From: Salticus scenicus
Taxonomy: Eukaryota; Arthropoda; Arachnida; Araneae; Salticidae
DNA length: 64,000 bases
Direction of reading: 5' to 3'
Assembly: GCA_963930645.1 (NCBI GenBank)
Contig: OZ005650.1
Span: 232,356,688 to 232,420,687 of the forward strand
Under the pieces are notes generated by a model. That model was not told where the DNA came from, searched no databases, and saw only the letters and a program-made list of their open reading frames with translations. Positions 9,854 through 21,232 of the stretch are shown here, piece by piece. The first letter of the stretch is position 1; each line of letters starts with the position of its first letter. A program made the translations under genes and the position numbers.

Positions 9854-12426
9854 TTAAAAATTGCAACGTGATAAGTAATCCGCTAAGATGTTCAAATTTC
9901 CAGGAATATGTTTGAAAACGTATGTATATTCAGATAAGTCCATTAACCATCGGGTGGTAACGTCAGCGGGATTGGTAGTTTTCTTATATTTTTCAAGGGG
10001 AGCACTATCTGACAAAATTACGAACTCACGATTATATAAATAGTATTTGAAGGCGGTGACAGTTTTATGAATTGCCATAAGTTCCAATTTTAACGCAGGA
10101 TATTTCTTTTCAGAAGGTTTTAAAGATTTGGAAAAGTATGCTATAGGAAGTAATTTACCATTAAATTTTTGCATGAGTGCTCCTGAAATGGCTGTTTTTG
10201 ATGCATCCGTGTTCACATAGAATGTTTTCTCCCAATCTGGAAGTCGAACCATTGGGGGAAGAAAGAATAATTTTTGAATGTTTTGAAAAATACTCTGATG
10301 TTTTTCTGTCCATTTGAATGTTGTTTTGGGTTTTGTGAGTTCCACAAGGGGTTGCGCAAGTTCTGAAAAAGATGGTAAAATCCATTTGTAAAAATTAGCA
10401 AGTCCAAGAATTTTTTTTAATTGTCGTTTTGTCGTTGGTGGTGGAAAAGAATTGATCTTTACGATGTTAGCGGTGATGGGTGAAATAGTATGGTTTTCAA
10501 TATGGAAACCTAAATAATTAACTGCTGATTTATGGAATTCACACTTGGATGGGGATAATGTTAAATTATATTTGATAAGAATTTCTAACACTTTATTTAC
10601 TTTTTCACAAGTCTCTTCAAATGAATTTGATCCAATAATCAGATCATCTTGATAAGCATATATGCCATTAATGTTTATCTCGTCGAGTATTGTGTCCATT
10701 AGAGACTGAAATATAGAACTGGCGTTCTTTAAACCAAAACAAACACGTTTGTATCGATAACTGCCAAAAATAGATGTAAATGTTAGCATATCTTGATATT
10801 TTTTAGGAAGGTCAATTTGGTGGTACGCTTGCATGAAATCCAACGAAGTAAAGTATTTGAATGACGAAAGATTTGATATAATATTTTGAATCTTAGGGAG
10901 AGGATATGAGGAACCTTGTATGATTGTATTGACCATTCTAAGGTCTAAAGCAAGTCTATAACGTTGTTTCTTTGAACCATCAGATTTTTTCTTTACTAGC
11001 AATATGGGACAAGCCCACTCGGAGCAATTACGCTCAATTATGCCGGCGTTTACTAATTCATTAATCTGTTCTTGGGCTTCTTTTTGTAAAGCTTGTGGAA
11101 TCGGAAATGGAAGTGTTTTAATAGGGAAATCATTAATTAACTTAAGATTAGGAATTATTTTATCAGTATGTCCTAGAGTACTGAGAGATTTGGAAAAAGC
11201 AGCAAATTTACTTAAAAATAAATTTTCAAGTGTGTTACGTTGATCAAGGGTTAAATGATTCAAACAAAAATCTTTACTTGATAAATCATTTTTACGTTTT
11301 AGTAATATATCCTCAGAAGCTTGAATTAAGTGGATATGGTCCTCAATATTTTGTATATTATTATTACTAGAGTAAGAGTCTTCAATTTTATCTAAATGTG
11401 GTTCTTTAATTTCATCAATTAAAAATAATTTACCAATATGCATATTTTTATTGAGGTGAATTGAATTTTTACCCTTATTTGAGATAAGTAACGTAAAAAG
11501 AGAATTATTACTATCAGAATTAATTTCACTTTTGTAATTCGGTGATACAATAGAATCTAAAATTTCTATATCAGGATCCTTTAAGTCAGTACTAAATATG
11601 TAATTCGTTTGTTGTAACTTATTATTTGTTTTTGCAGTAATGTAGATATTTTCACCAGTTTGTATTATAACTTTCTTTAGAAGATAAACATTCATATTAT
11701 TATCGTCAGAGTTAACATTATATACATCTAATCTTTCATTTTCCGAATCAAATAAGGAACAAGTAAAGTCTAATTTTCCAATTCTCATGGAATTTTTCGA
11801 AAAGTCAATAGTGACATGATTTTCTTTAATGAAATCCATGCCAAGTATTCCATGAAAATTAGAACTATGTGGTATGTCAATAATATAGAAATTGTGTTGG
11901 AAAAACTTTTTTTCAATTTTGAAAGTTGCACGAATACATGAAGAAAATTCAACATAAGAATTGACCGTTTTAAGAGTAATAGACGAACCTAGTCTTTTAT
12001 ATTTCAAATTTGCTTTTAAATTATCAAATGTTGATTGGGCTAAAAGTGAACAACTACTTCCGGTATCAATAAGAAACTTTATATCATTATTGGCTAATGT
12101 AGCTTTTATTATAGGAAGTGTATGTGAATTTTTGTTTACATTAAATAAAATATGATCTTCAATATTATCTGTGCAACTCTCATTGCTGTCACTTGGAATA
12201 TACCCTGTATTAGAAATATGACTAAAGTTTTGAAATGTTTGGGTAGCTTTATTATCTGCTACAGTAATATTAGCAACAGTTTGAGATCCAACTGAATTTA
12301 CAAGTCTAGTATGTGAAATTTTCGGAAGAGAATTTGAAGGTGACACATTCGGGAATTTATGTTCATTTGCTGATGAGACCCTTAGTTTTCGAGATATGGC
12401 AGCATCAGCATCTCCATACCTCTTTT
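9854..12426 (-). CDS. Gypsy-1 protease, reverse transcriptase and RNase H (pol)
   Basis: Processes the polyprotein and copies RNA to DNA. The frame is entered by -1 frameshift at gag's end. It is open from 12428 and has no ATG near its start; numbering below begins at the GTG at 12346 (830 codons). Aspartic protease motif LIDTGSSCSLL has D94. RT has SLDFMQAYHQ (D503) and YQDD at 565-568, a variant of the usual Y[LI]DD. RNase H shows NTDAS (D714), KLELMAIH (E755) and ILSDSAP (D780) and ends near NILADYLSR. The terminal TAA lies right after RNase H and before integrase, which continues in the same frame. Domains look complete, with no frameshift inside. Confidence 0.88.
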
Positions 12427-13314
12427 CTAGTTTAAATTACGGTTTTCATAATTACGTGTTTTATAAGTTAAATTATCTATATTTCTCCATTTATAACAAT
12501 TTAAAGCAACGTGACCATGTTTGGAACAAAGTTGACAAATCAAATTATTTCTAGAAAAGTTTCTTCTAGGGGGAGAACGAAAATTGGTCTGTCTAGTTTT
12601 GTAATTATTTCTATAATTTCTTTGATCAAATTTGGGTCTGCTTGACTGAACTACGTGCAAGGATTCATTATGGGAGGGTGGATTGTTGTTTGTAAGTAAA
12701 ATGCTATTAATTTTCTCAGATAAATGTTTCAATGTGTTTAATATTACAGAGCCATTTTCATTATCACACGAAAGAACAGTATTAGTAGTGTTGTTGAAAG
12801 AATCATATATTTCGGATAATGTTTGAGCACGTTCAACTGCCTTATTATAGTCTCTTATGTTTTCCTCCATTAACTTGATTTTAATATTTGGGGGTACACA
12901 CTCTAAAAACTTCGGAAGTTTAATGTTATCAAGGGATTGTTTGTCTTTAAGGTCAGGGAAAGCCTTAGGTACAGCAACATTTACACGATGGGCGAAGTTT
13001 TTAATAGACTCTCCCGGCAAAATTTTTAAATTATGAAATTCTGATATTCCAGTGTTATATGACGATTCCTTGAAAAACTTACAGAAATTTTCCTCGATAA
13101 ATTTAAGATCTGTCGAGTTATATAGTGTTTCATTTTCAATAAAGTATGCTAACGCAGCATCATGAAGTTTTTCTTTCATTACATGTAATGTCGCGTCATT
13201 TGTTAGTTTATTTAACATGGCAAAGGATCTTAATTGATCGAAGAAAAATTTGACAAATCTCGCGTCCCCATCGAAATTAGGAACGGAGCAAAACGCGTTT
13301 CGATTCTGTGCCAT
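12427..13314 (-). CDS. Gypsy-1 Gag (capsid-nucleocapsid)
   Basis: 295 codons beginning MAQNRNAFCS. Gag forms the particle that packages element RNA. The N-terminal two thirds is consistent with a retrotransposon capsid (hydrophobic and helical composition, FDQLRSFAMLNKL, LPGESIKNFAHRVN). A basic Arg/Asn-rich linker precedes one CCHC zinc knuckle, CQLCSKHGHVALNC (Cys260, Cys263, His268, Cys273), which binds RNA. The frame ends ...Leu-Asn-stop within the slippery site TTTAAAC-TAG, so a -1 slip continues into pol. The start is the first ATG after the leader and encodes a plausible N terminus. No disabling mutation is seen. Confidence 0.87.
   Translation of the reverse strand: MAQNRNAFCSVPNFDGDARFVKFFFDQLRSFAMLNKLTNDATLHVMKEKLHDAALAYFIENETLYNSTDLKFIEENFCKFFKESSYNTGISEFHNLKILPGESIKNFAHRVNVAVPKAFPDLKDKQSLDNIKLPKFLECVPPNIKIKLMEENIRDYNKAVERAQTLSEIYDSFNNTTNTVLSCDNENGSVILNTLKHLSEKINSILLTNNNPPSHNESLHVVQSSRPKFDQRNYRNNYKTRQTNFRSPPRRNFSRNNLICQLCSKHGHVALNCYKWRNIDNLTYKTRNYENRNLN
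12430..12436 (-). promoter_or_regulatory. -1 programmed frameshift heptamer TTTAAAC at gag-pol junction
   Basis: On the sense strand the last two gag codons are TTA AAC, preceded by T, giving T TTA AAC followed directly by the TAG stop. This is the canonical X XXY YYZ slippery heptamer. A one-base backward slip reads TTT AAA and continues into the pol frame as CTA GAA AAG, which stays open to 9854. A stop in the pol frame lies just upstream (TAA overlapping the preceding codons), so the shift must occur here. A weak downstream stem (GAGAT/ATCTC) is possible; no strong pseudoknot was recognised. Confidence 0.75.
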
Positions 13315-14823
13315 TTCTTTCCAAAATAAAAATGTTAACTAAGTTAAATAAAAATAATATGCATAAGAATTCAATTGAATATCATATAAACAAATAAATT
13401 ACCAAGACACCTAAAAATGAATAAAATTGTTAAATACTTTCTTTAATTAAGCCTGCAAAAGTTGGATGATAAAGTTTCAAGATTAATAAAAATATGTAGA
13501 AATTATTTGTAATATTTTCCTGTATAACATTATGCCTTGCAACCATGAAATTGGTTTATATACGTCTTGTTGTATATATATTATAGATATATTTAAAAAT
13601 ATATAATGAATAATACTAAAAATGGATATATATGCAAATGAAAATAATTGTCAAGATATATTAAATTGTAAACACAAAAATCAAAATATGAAAAAATTAA
13701 AAAAAAATTTATGCAGTATGATGAAAAGAAAAAAAATATCACTATGATCTGGTATTTAATTTCACAAATGAAATAAATCTTTACTTGAATATCCAAAAAC
13801 TAGATATTTCAAAAATAATATAAGCAAATTTTGATCATTTATATAACTTTTTAACTGTTCTTAAAAATTGAAATGAAAAGTTAAAGTAGAATATAATACT
13901 CATATGAAGAATAAAAGATTTTACCTATAAGTAAAAAATTATATATAAAGTTTAAATAAATGTCAATATTTAAGAAAAATGTACGAAAAGTTCTTATTGT
14001 CAATATTTAAGAAAAAATATGTGAGAAATGTTTCTTTTTATTGGCACAATAAAATGATTCCAAAGGAAACTTACCCCTTTTCCGAATCTTCTTTTAGCTA
14101 AAACAAAAATATATATAGATATAAATTTATTTATTTACGGTATTTTATTTATTCTTTTATTTAAAACTGTAAGGCTCTTCTCCTGTATGAGTGCGCGAGA
14201 AAAAAAATCAACTAGAAATTTAACTGCGCATATTCTAGAAAGACGACCCATATTTGGCAATTCTCCTTGCACCGATGAATCAACGATCATTTAATACCGA
14301 ACGGTAAGTGCATAAGACGGTCACAAATTGCGAACATTGCAGACTGTAGAGAGGATGTTATTCAATGAAACCGTAGAAAGTCCACCGGCATGGCATCACA
14401 CAATATCGGCGATAAGAATCGGTACCGTAGACACCAAGTAATCTCTTTTTTAAAAAAAATCACAGATGACATCCCGCAGCACACTAGCCTTTAGTAAAGA
14501 TGAACAACAATCAACAAATCGGTACATTCGGTGCTGTTCACCGTAACGTAGTTAATTTCTTTTTGGATCATCACTGGGGCAGCTGTTTTTAAAACATAAC
14601 AGTCTTCAACAACGTAAAACTTCGCATTCATGAATTAATCAGTATGTGTAGAATGATTAACGTAGTCGATATCACGTCGATATTAGGTGCCTAAGCAGAG
14701 ATCCGTTAAACAGAAATTCGAGTATTGCAGTACACTTGTTTATATTCGTTAAACAGTAGTTCAATGTCGATGCCCAAATTTTTCAAGACGAAAAAAAAAT
14801 TTGGATATCCGGATATATTATCC
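13315..14823 (-). other. Gypsy-1 5' leader
   Basis: About 1.5 kb between the primer-binding site and the gag start. It holds no good open frame and includes a direct repeat of GTCAATATTTAAGAAAAA at 13961-13978 and 13999-14016. The part nearest the LTR (14160-14700) is less AT-rich than the rest. Packaging, dimerisation or regulatory signals would be expected here, but none can be assigned from sequence alone. Confidence 0.6.
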
Positions 14824-14841
14824 GGCCTGAGTCTGGCACCA
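14824..14841 (-). other. Gypsy-1 primer-binding site
   Basis: The sense strand reads TGGTGCCAGACTCAGGCC, six bases inside the 5' LTR. It begins with the TGG needed to pair with the CCA end of a tRNA. The matching tRNA would end ...GTCTGGCACCA. I could not assign the isoacceptor with confidence. Confidence 0.65.
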
Positions 14842-14847
14842 CATATA

Positions 14848-15769
14848 TTTAATGAAGAGCTGGGATGGAGATATCTAAAGTATAAAGCGGCCATGACGTA
14901 CAGGGAACCCGGTTCAATAAGCTCCGTAAAACAAAACATAGCATCGAGTCATTTTCCATTTAGTAAATGAGATGTTTTAATTACTCTTATCTTATAAGAC
15001 ATATATTAATGATATTCTTGGACAAAGTGGAATAAGTATATTCGAAAACATTCACGATGGAGAATTCCTGTTTATTATTTCAAGACAGACATCCAAAAGA
15101 AGAATGGAAGCCATTACGATATCCTTTTCTAAACAGAACACATTTCGAGTCAATGATAAAAAAAATAACATCTTTTCAGAATGACAGACAGCAAGCTAAT
15201 TAATTTATTTCGCCAAATCTCATTGGCATCAAAAATCAAGTTGGCTGAACACATTTTAAATTTTATATCTGGTAAACCTAAATAATAGTTAAAGGATTGG
15301 CTAAAACTTAAATTACGTCATAGGATGTGATTAAATTTTGTCAGGCATCCAGAATTTGGATAAAAGTGCGAAATCAATTGATAAAAAATATTAGAAATTA
15401 TTTTCAGCTATAATGATTCAACGGAATCTATAAACGTTTGATTGGAGACAGGAAGCTACAATAAAAAAAAATCGTCTGCGGTTTTAAAGCATAAAATGAA
15501 TGGGCTTCTCATTCTTTGATATTTTATTTAATTATTACTTGATGAGATTTAGAGCAGGAAAAAGAACAATAAATTATATGAAATTACAGATTAATGAAAT
15601 AGAAATAAAAATAAAATAGCATACGCGAAATAAACAAAATTGTATTAAATTCTTTTAGGATAAGAAATATAATGTTTGCTTGTATTATAAATAAATAAAT
15701 AAAATGTAATTTATATTATTATTATTATTTTATTTTAAAAAGGGATATGTGATGTTTTTCAACATCACA
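14848..15769 (-). repeat. 5' LTR of Gypsy-1
   Basis: Apparently identical in sequence and length to 6312-7233. Its outer end is the 22-nt palindrome at 15748-15769, followed by the ATTGT target duplication at 15770-15774. It should contain the promoter; no TATA or initiator was chosen because AT-rich matches are too frequent. Confidence 0.9.
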
Positions 15770-15795
15770 ATTGTGTTTATTGAAAGTTTTGTAAT
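15770..15795. mobile_element. Hammerhead-type palindrome, copy 2, detached right end
   Basis: GTGTTTATTGAAAGTTTTG mirrors the left outer arm CAAAACTTTCAATAAACAC at about 6099-6117. Its separation from the rest of copy 2 by 9.46 kb is fully explained by the Gypsy-1 insertion. Confidence 0.7.
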
Positions 15796-16165
15796 TATTA
15801 CTTTAAAACGCCAGTCCTCAAAAATGAAAGTCGTGCTCTGGTAGGCAAATTACAGTTGTTTTCTTTTCTTCTTATTTTGCCTAGCGCTGGTGATTTTTGT
15901 CCTACAGGTACCGTTCCAACGCTATTTATGCTTTTTTGCTACGGAGATATCATAAAAAAAAAAAAAAAAAAAAAAAGTAGGTGTTGCCAATTGAAATTTT
16001 TGAAATTTTGTCACTTTAACAGGTAACTGTTAGAGTTTAATTGTTGTTTTTTATATGATTCCTGAGCGCATATTTCAAAATACCTTTCACCCAATTTTTA
16101 CTCTGTTTCTGTGAACGGTATGGTAACTATGTTCTCATATATCGGGATAGTTTTTTTATAACCCC
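15796..16165. repeat. Fragment ending in CCCCCTGTA, possible transposon end
   Basis: The less AT-rich stretch ends at 16151-16163 in AACCCCCTGTATA. Read on the minus strand this gives a TACAGGGGG start, similar to the TACAGGGTG start of the TIR element at 18340. It contains a run of A at 15954-15976. No partner end was found, because the other side is joined to copy 2 of the palindrome. A truncated DNA transposon is inferred. Confidence 0.3.
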
Positions 16166-16286
16166 CTGTATATATATTTATGAACCAAAGATATCGAAAA
16201 AGTTAACATCTAGTTTCATATCATTGTTATAATACTTCCAATATTTTTACATTTGTACGAGTATAAAGGTTTTTTATTTTTCAGAT

Positions 16287-16396
16287 TGTTGTCTTTCTTT
16301 CTTTGTTATTTTTCCCTTTTCTTTTCTTTCTTTCTTTCTCTCTTTTTCTCTTTCTTTCTCTCTTTTTCTCTTTCTTTCTTTCTTTTTTTTTTTTTG
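16287..16396. repeat. Polypyrimidine (TTTC/TTTCTC) microsatellite tract
   Basis: About 110 bp of CTTT/TTTC/CTCTTTTT repeats ending in a T-run. The open frame covering it (rich in Phe, Leu and Ser) is an artefact of the repeat. Confidence 0.8.
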
Positions 16397-17887
16397 TTAA
16401 ACAGAAAAAGTTTTTTCATAATGCTGATAATCCTCACTCTAGGAAAAAAGTGTTCTTTTGAAAAATACTTTCATTTCTGAGATAAAAATTAAACTCAGCA
16501 ACCATTTAACTTATTATCGTCCCTTTACAAAAGACATAATAGGAAATGTATCATTTTTTATACGTTATTACTAAATGAAAAATTCTTTTTATCTAAAGTA
16601 TTTTTATATGTTTTGTAATTGATAATATAATTGTTTGTTTCGATACATATATCTTATAATTTTACTAGTTATCTCGTAAAAGACAACTATTTCAAAGAAT
16701 ATCATGTTTCATTTTTACTTTTTATTCATATATATATATTGTTCCTTTATATTTTAAATTGTTTCTTATAAAGATTGAGACAAAACAATACAAGTATAGT
16801 ACAAGTATAATAATGAAAATAGGTTTTTTTTTTTTTTTTTACTGTTTTATTGTTTTATGTTGTATAACAAGGTAATTCTTTTATCTTCAATAAGTAAAAA
16901 GTGCAATATTTTTTTTTTTCATTTGTTGTTAGAAAACTATTTTTCAGAACTAAGAAGACTATTATCTAACTCTTTTTTAAAACCATTCTTTTCAATTTTT
17001 GGAAGAAATCATATATATGAGTAATTCTCTGAAAAGTGGTCATTTCATGTCCCAGTAGTCTTGAGGGCATATTTTTAAAAGCACAAAAACAAAAAGCAGT
17101 CCTAACTATCAATATTAATTGGTTTTGCATATAAACTGTTATTCTTTGGTTATTGGAATTCAAATATAATTTTAAAATATTTTTTAACATGCAAAATATC
17201 ATTCCCTCACTGTGTCCCCATTCCCACATGTAAGTAAATAAAATGGTTTATATGGTATTAAAGCATCTATATTTAGATTATTTGAAGTGAAAATTTATTA
17301 AACATACTTTAATAAATATTTATCCATTATATTACATTTATATATTATGCAATGAAAGAAATTAGAACACTTATTATTGTTGTCCCTGGTAATAGATATC
17401 ATTCCCTCATCAAACTGTAATTATACCCCTACTTAATCAATTAATGGCAGCACGTACTTTATATAAGTCAAACATAATTTATATAGAAGCAAAGTAAAGA
17501 AAACATTTTGTGTTCTGTTGGAAACATTTTACAATGAATAGCATATGGATCTCAAATGTTAGATTGAAATACAGTATTTTCATTATATGTCATTCCCTCA
17601 CTCATTATAAAGTTAACTAAAAGAAATCAAATTTGCTTTTTTATGCTATTATATTAATAAAAATATGTTTTAATAAATATTTAGTGTTTGAAAATATAGC
17701 TAAACTTAATAATATTTTTATAAAGTAGTTTCTAGAAGAAATTTGTCATTCCCTCACAATTATTCCCTCATTTTTCTAATTAATAAAAATAATTACTATT
17801 TCAAAAATTATCAGATACAGCTTGGTTAATATTATTTTTTATTAACCGTGTACGTATTTTTATTATTTTTATTAATGTGTATATGCA

Positions 17888-17928
<41 letters not shown>

Positions 17929-18337
17929 AGCAATTTTATTTGAGCTAACTTTTTTTTATTTAAAAAAAAGCCCACTTTTCAGAGATTGACCCATATATAA
18001 ACGTCGTAACAAAATAGTAGAATCTAGAAAAACACATGATAAAATGCCACAGAAATCCTCAGTAACAAAAATGAATTAATATATAACTTATCAAATAATC
18101 TTCGAGATCTTTAAAAAGAGATATGAAAGCAATTAACATGTAATAGTTAAAAAATAATAAATAATAATAATATGAAAGTATGTTGCATATTTACCAAAAC
18201 GGTATTTCGAGAAAATGGTTGGAAACGATAACTTGAAATAAGATTATTACAGAGAAAATGAAATCGTAGATCAATATCAAAAGCTTACTCCCAGAAGCTT
18301 AAAATAAAAAAATGACCATTAAAAACAATTACATACA
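16397..18337. other. AT-rich stretch with scattered ATTCCCTCA motifs and a 37-A run
   Basis: No gene is recognised. The nonamer ATTCCCTCA occurs at 17201, 17401, 17592, 17748 and 17762 on the plus strand, unusual for DNA of this composition (see findings). An A-run of about 37 lies at 17889-17925. The 87-codon minus-strand frame at 16966-17229 has no recognised domain and is not called. Confidence 0.45.
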
Positions 18338-18339
18338 TA

Positions 18340-19619
18340 CAGGGTGATTCCGAGATTATGGCACAGATTTGGAGGGGAGATAGAGAACATCAAAAGGATT
18401 CCGAATTGTATTTGGGGAACCCATGTCCCTAAATGTCATTTTAACCCTTTAAGAAGCTGCTGTGTACTATTAATTCCGCCTACTGTGTAAATTTTAAAAT
18501 CTTGCATGCCTCATTATTTGGCAAAATCATACATAATGTTTGTATAATTGCAATCACTGCGATAAGATACATCGATAGAAAACAGAATGGACAATATTCC
18601 TGTGACGTCACAGTAGGTAAAATCTCAGAGCACGTAGCCAATGTTTTGTAAACAAATTAGATTCAAGATGCCGTTTTATTGTTATGCATAACATTTTTTC
18701 CAGTATAAATATTTCTCCAGTGAAACTTAATAATTAGATATCTGTTCAAACAAGAACAAAAGAGAAATGTAAACAACTGAATCGAATGGTAAAGTTAAGA
18801 CTATTCCATATCGTAAAATTGCAGAACATTTTATATATATACACACACACACACATATATATAATGAATAAAAGAAAATAAAAATTAAACGCTTCAAAAA
18901 ATGAGTAAAAAGTAAATCAATCCTCACTTATGAATTATGAAACTAATGTCAAAGTTTAAAACGGAAATAGCGAAGCCTATTGCGAACAAAATTAAAGATT
19001 ACAAACAAATCACATTACAAATTAATAAATAGAAAAAAGATGGTATTGATTACATTGGATATAGACATCGAAGCTTAAATAATTAGAATTTCAATAACTT
19101 TAATAAAGGAATTTATTAAGTGGAACATCCATTTAAATTTGTTAACATCACCACAGTTCACATGGCAACTTTTAATATTACATATGTTAATTATATTTAA
19201 GTATATTCCAAAAACTGGATTAAAAACAAAACAAAGGTATCACTATATCACTCTTACTTCAATTTCATAAAATCCGTAACTCTTATAAAGAATATTGCAA
19301 GATAAAAATTTGCAGGGCACAATGCTTTGCTATGGTATAGTTGAGGATTATTTGCCCACACAGCTGATATCCTTGTAGCCTCGAACCCAAAGGGGGAATA
19401 TGGTCCATTTATTTATTTATATAAACCTTAGCATGTAAAAACTCTTTTTTAAAAAAATGCAACATTGGAGAGACACGCTCATATCTACGCAAAAATCACC
19501 CGGTTCTTAAATGGTTCAAATTACGTTTGGGGGACATGGTTTCCAATACAATTCTGAATTCTTGTGACGTTCTCTAACTCCCCTCCAAGTTTGTCCCATG
19601 TCATCGAAATCATTTTGTG
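18340..19619. mobile_element. 1.28-kb non-autonomous element with ~100-bp TIRs and TA duplication
   Basis: The left end CAGGGTGATTCCGAGATTAT and the right end (read inward CACAAAATGATTTCGATGAC) continue as imperfect inverted repeats. They share TTGGAGGGGAG, TTAGAGAACGTC and GAATTGTATTtGGG-like blocks over about 100 bp. TA lies on each side (18338-18339 and 19620-19621). The interior has a (TA)n(CA)n tract at 18835-18860 and no transposase. The TA duplication suggests mobilisation by a Tc1/mariner-type or related transposase. Confidence 0.65.
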
Positions 19620-19972
19620 TATACAGTCGGCAGCAAAAGTATCCGAGCACTAGAAAAAAATTCTATGTAAAAACGTACACTTGATACAGTTTTGTTAAAT
19701 ACAGTAAGACCCCGCTTAACGCTGTTTCATTTAGCGCTGTTTCGGTTTAGCGGTCTTTTATTTCAACTCGGGGATTCCCCGAAATTGCTCGCAGCAGTAC
19801 GGAGATTTCTCGAAATTGTGCGTGCGCAGCGCTAGGTTTCCAAATAACATATCCGAAACAGTGTAGTTGTGTTTCTTGTTTAGTGCGGTGCTGTACGGAC
19901 GCATTTTTATAAATTTATATAATACTATAACGATTAATACAGTGACAAATATTATGATCTTTAGTTTTTATC

Positions 19973-21232
19973 ATGGGTGATAATAAAAAACAAGAAAAGA
20001 AAGCAACCAGAAAAAGCATTTCACTGGAAACTAAAATGCAAGTGATTAGAAGATTAGATTCTGGTGAACGTCAATGTCAAATTAGTGCTGCATTGAATTT
20101 GGCAACTTCAACAATAAGGACAATTCTTAAGAATAAAGAAAATTTGCTGTCATCGGCAACTGCAACTACGTCAAGCTTTGCAACTAGAATTACCCGTTCT
20201 AGAAATAACATTATAGAGGAAATAGAAAAACGACTGTCTATATGGATTGACGACGAAATTGAACGCAATATACCATTAAGCCAATCTATCATAATGGAAA
20301 AAGCTAGAAGAATTTTTAATTACATTCAGGCTGAGGTAAGTGACACAAGTGAAACTTTCGTTGCTAGTCGAGGATGGTTTAATCGATTTAAACATCGAAA
20401 TAATCTTCACAACATAAAGATTACAGGAGAAGCAGCAAGTGGTGATACGAAAGCGGCGGCTGAATTCCCAGCGACATTAAAAACAATAATTGAACAAGGA
20501 AACTATCCTCCAGAATTGGTTTTTAATGTTGATGAAACAGGCCTGTTTTGGAAAAGAATGCCAAAACGAACATTTCTATCCCGTGAAGAGAAACGAGCAT
20601 CAGGATTTAAAGCTGGAAAAGATCGCTTAACACTTCTACTTGGTGGTAACGCAAGCGGAGATTTCAAATTAAAACCACTACTAGTTTACCACGCCAAAAA
20701 ATCAAGAGCGATGAAAGGCATATCTAAATCAACTTTACCTGTAATTTGGGAGTCTAATAAAAAATCATGGATAACTATGAAAATTTTCCAGGATTGGTTC
20801 ACTGAACATTTCTGCCCGTCTGTTAAACGTTATTGCGAAATTAAAAAACTTGAACAAAGAGCACTACTATTAATTGATAATGCTCCAAGCCACCCAACAA
20901 ATTTATCAGACTTACCAACATGCATTCCAGTCGAAGTAGTTTTCTTGCCGCCTAACACAACTGCCTTAATCCAACCAATGGACCAAGGCGTTATAGCCAA
21001 TTTTAAGGCTTATTACTTGCGGCGAAGATTTAAGCAGATGTTTGAAAAAAAAGACGGAGAAGAGAAGCAATCAATAAGAGAATTTTGGAAAAACTACAAT
21101 ATTATGAATGCTGTAGAAAACATAAACCTTTCTTGGAATGAGATAACAGAAAGCTCTTTGAAAGGAGTATGGAAGAAGATTTGGCCAGATTTAAGTAAGA
21201 GCGAAGACATTAGACACTGTCGATATGGATGA
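19973..21232 (+). CDS. Tigger transposase, main part (C terminus out of frame)
   Basis: 419 codons from MGDNKKQEKK. Residues about 12-60 form the CENP-B/psq-type N-terminal helix-turn-helix (SISLETKMQVIRRLDSGER...). Residues about 85-150 form the second CENP-B/Tc5 DNA-binding domain, ending GWFNRFKHR. The DDE_1 catalytic domain follows with VDETGLFWK (D187), LIDNAPSHP (D302) and QPMDQGVI (D337), so the DDD triad is complete. The frame ends early (CRYG-stop) because of a one-base shift near 21215. Coding continues in another frame at about 21218-21644. Family members cut and paste DNA at TA sites. Start chosen as the first ATG upstream of the HTH. Confidence 0.85.
   Translation: MGDNKKQEKKATRKSISLETKMQVIRRLDSGERQCQISAALNLATSTIRTILKNKENLLSSATATTSSFATRITRSRNNIIEEIEKRLSIWIDDEIERNIPLSQSIIMEKARRIFNYIQAEVSDTSETFVASRGWFNRFKHRNNLHNIKITGEAASGDTKAAAEFPATLKTIIEQGNYPPELVFNVDETGLFWKRMPKRTFLSREEKRASGFKAGKDRLTLLLGGNASGDFKLKPLLVYHAKKSRAMKGISKSTLPVIWESNKKSWITMKIFQDWFTEHFCPSVKRYCEIKKLEQRALLLIDNAPSHPTNLSDLPTCIPVEVVFLPPNTTALIQPMDQGVIANFKAYYLRRRFKQMFEKKDGEEKQSIREFWKNYNIMNAVENINLSWNEITESSLKGVWKKIWPDLSKSEDIRHCRYG

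Larger units (their letters stand above)
6312..15769 (-). mobile_element. Gypsy-1: full-length Ty3/gypsy LTR retrotransposon
   Basis: A 9458-bp element transcribed on the minus strand. Order in sense direction: 5' LTR (14848-15769), primer-binding site (14824-14841), a 1.5-kb leader, gag, protease-RT-RNase H, an in-frame stop, integrase, about 1.1 kb of non-coding DNA, polypurine tract, and 3' LTR (6312-7233). The LTRs appear identical over all 922 bases and the target duplication ATTGT is perfect, so the insertion is recent. The protease-RT-RNase H-integrase order places it in Ty3/gypsy (Metaviridae) rather than Ty1/copia. No envelope-like frame is seen. It could be expressed by -1 frameshifting at gag-pol. 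The TAA before integrase is either inactivating or read through. Confidence 0.92.

Noticed and set aside
12441..12470. Direct read of pol from its own start instead of a frameshift
   Set aside because: There is no ATG near the start of the pol frame (the first usable triplet is GTG at 12346), while an ideal slippery heptamer exists at the gag stop.
16966..17229. 87-codon minus-strand frame (MWEWGHSEG...)
   Set aside because: No domain or conserved pattern recognised and no supporting context; possible decayed coding sequence, but not supportable.
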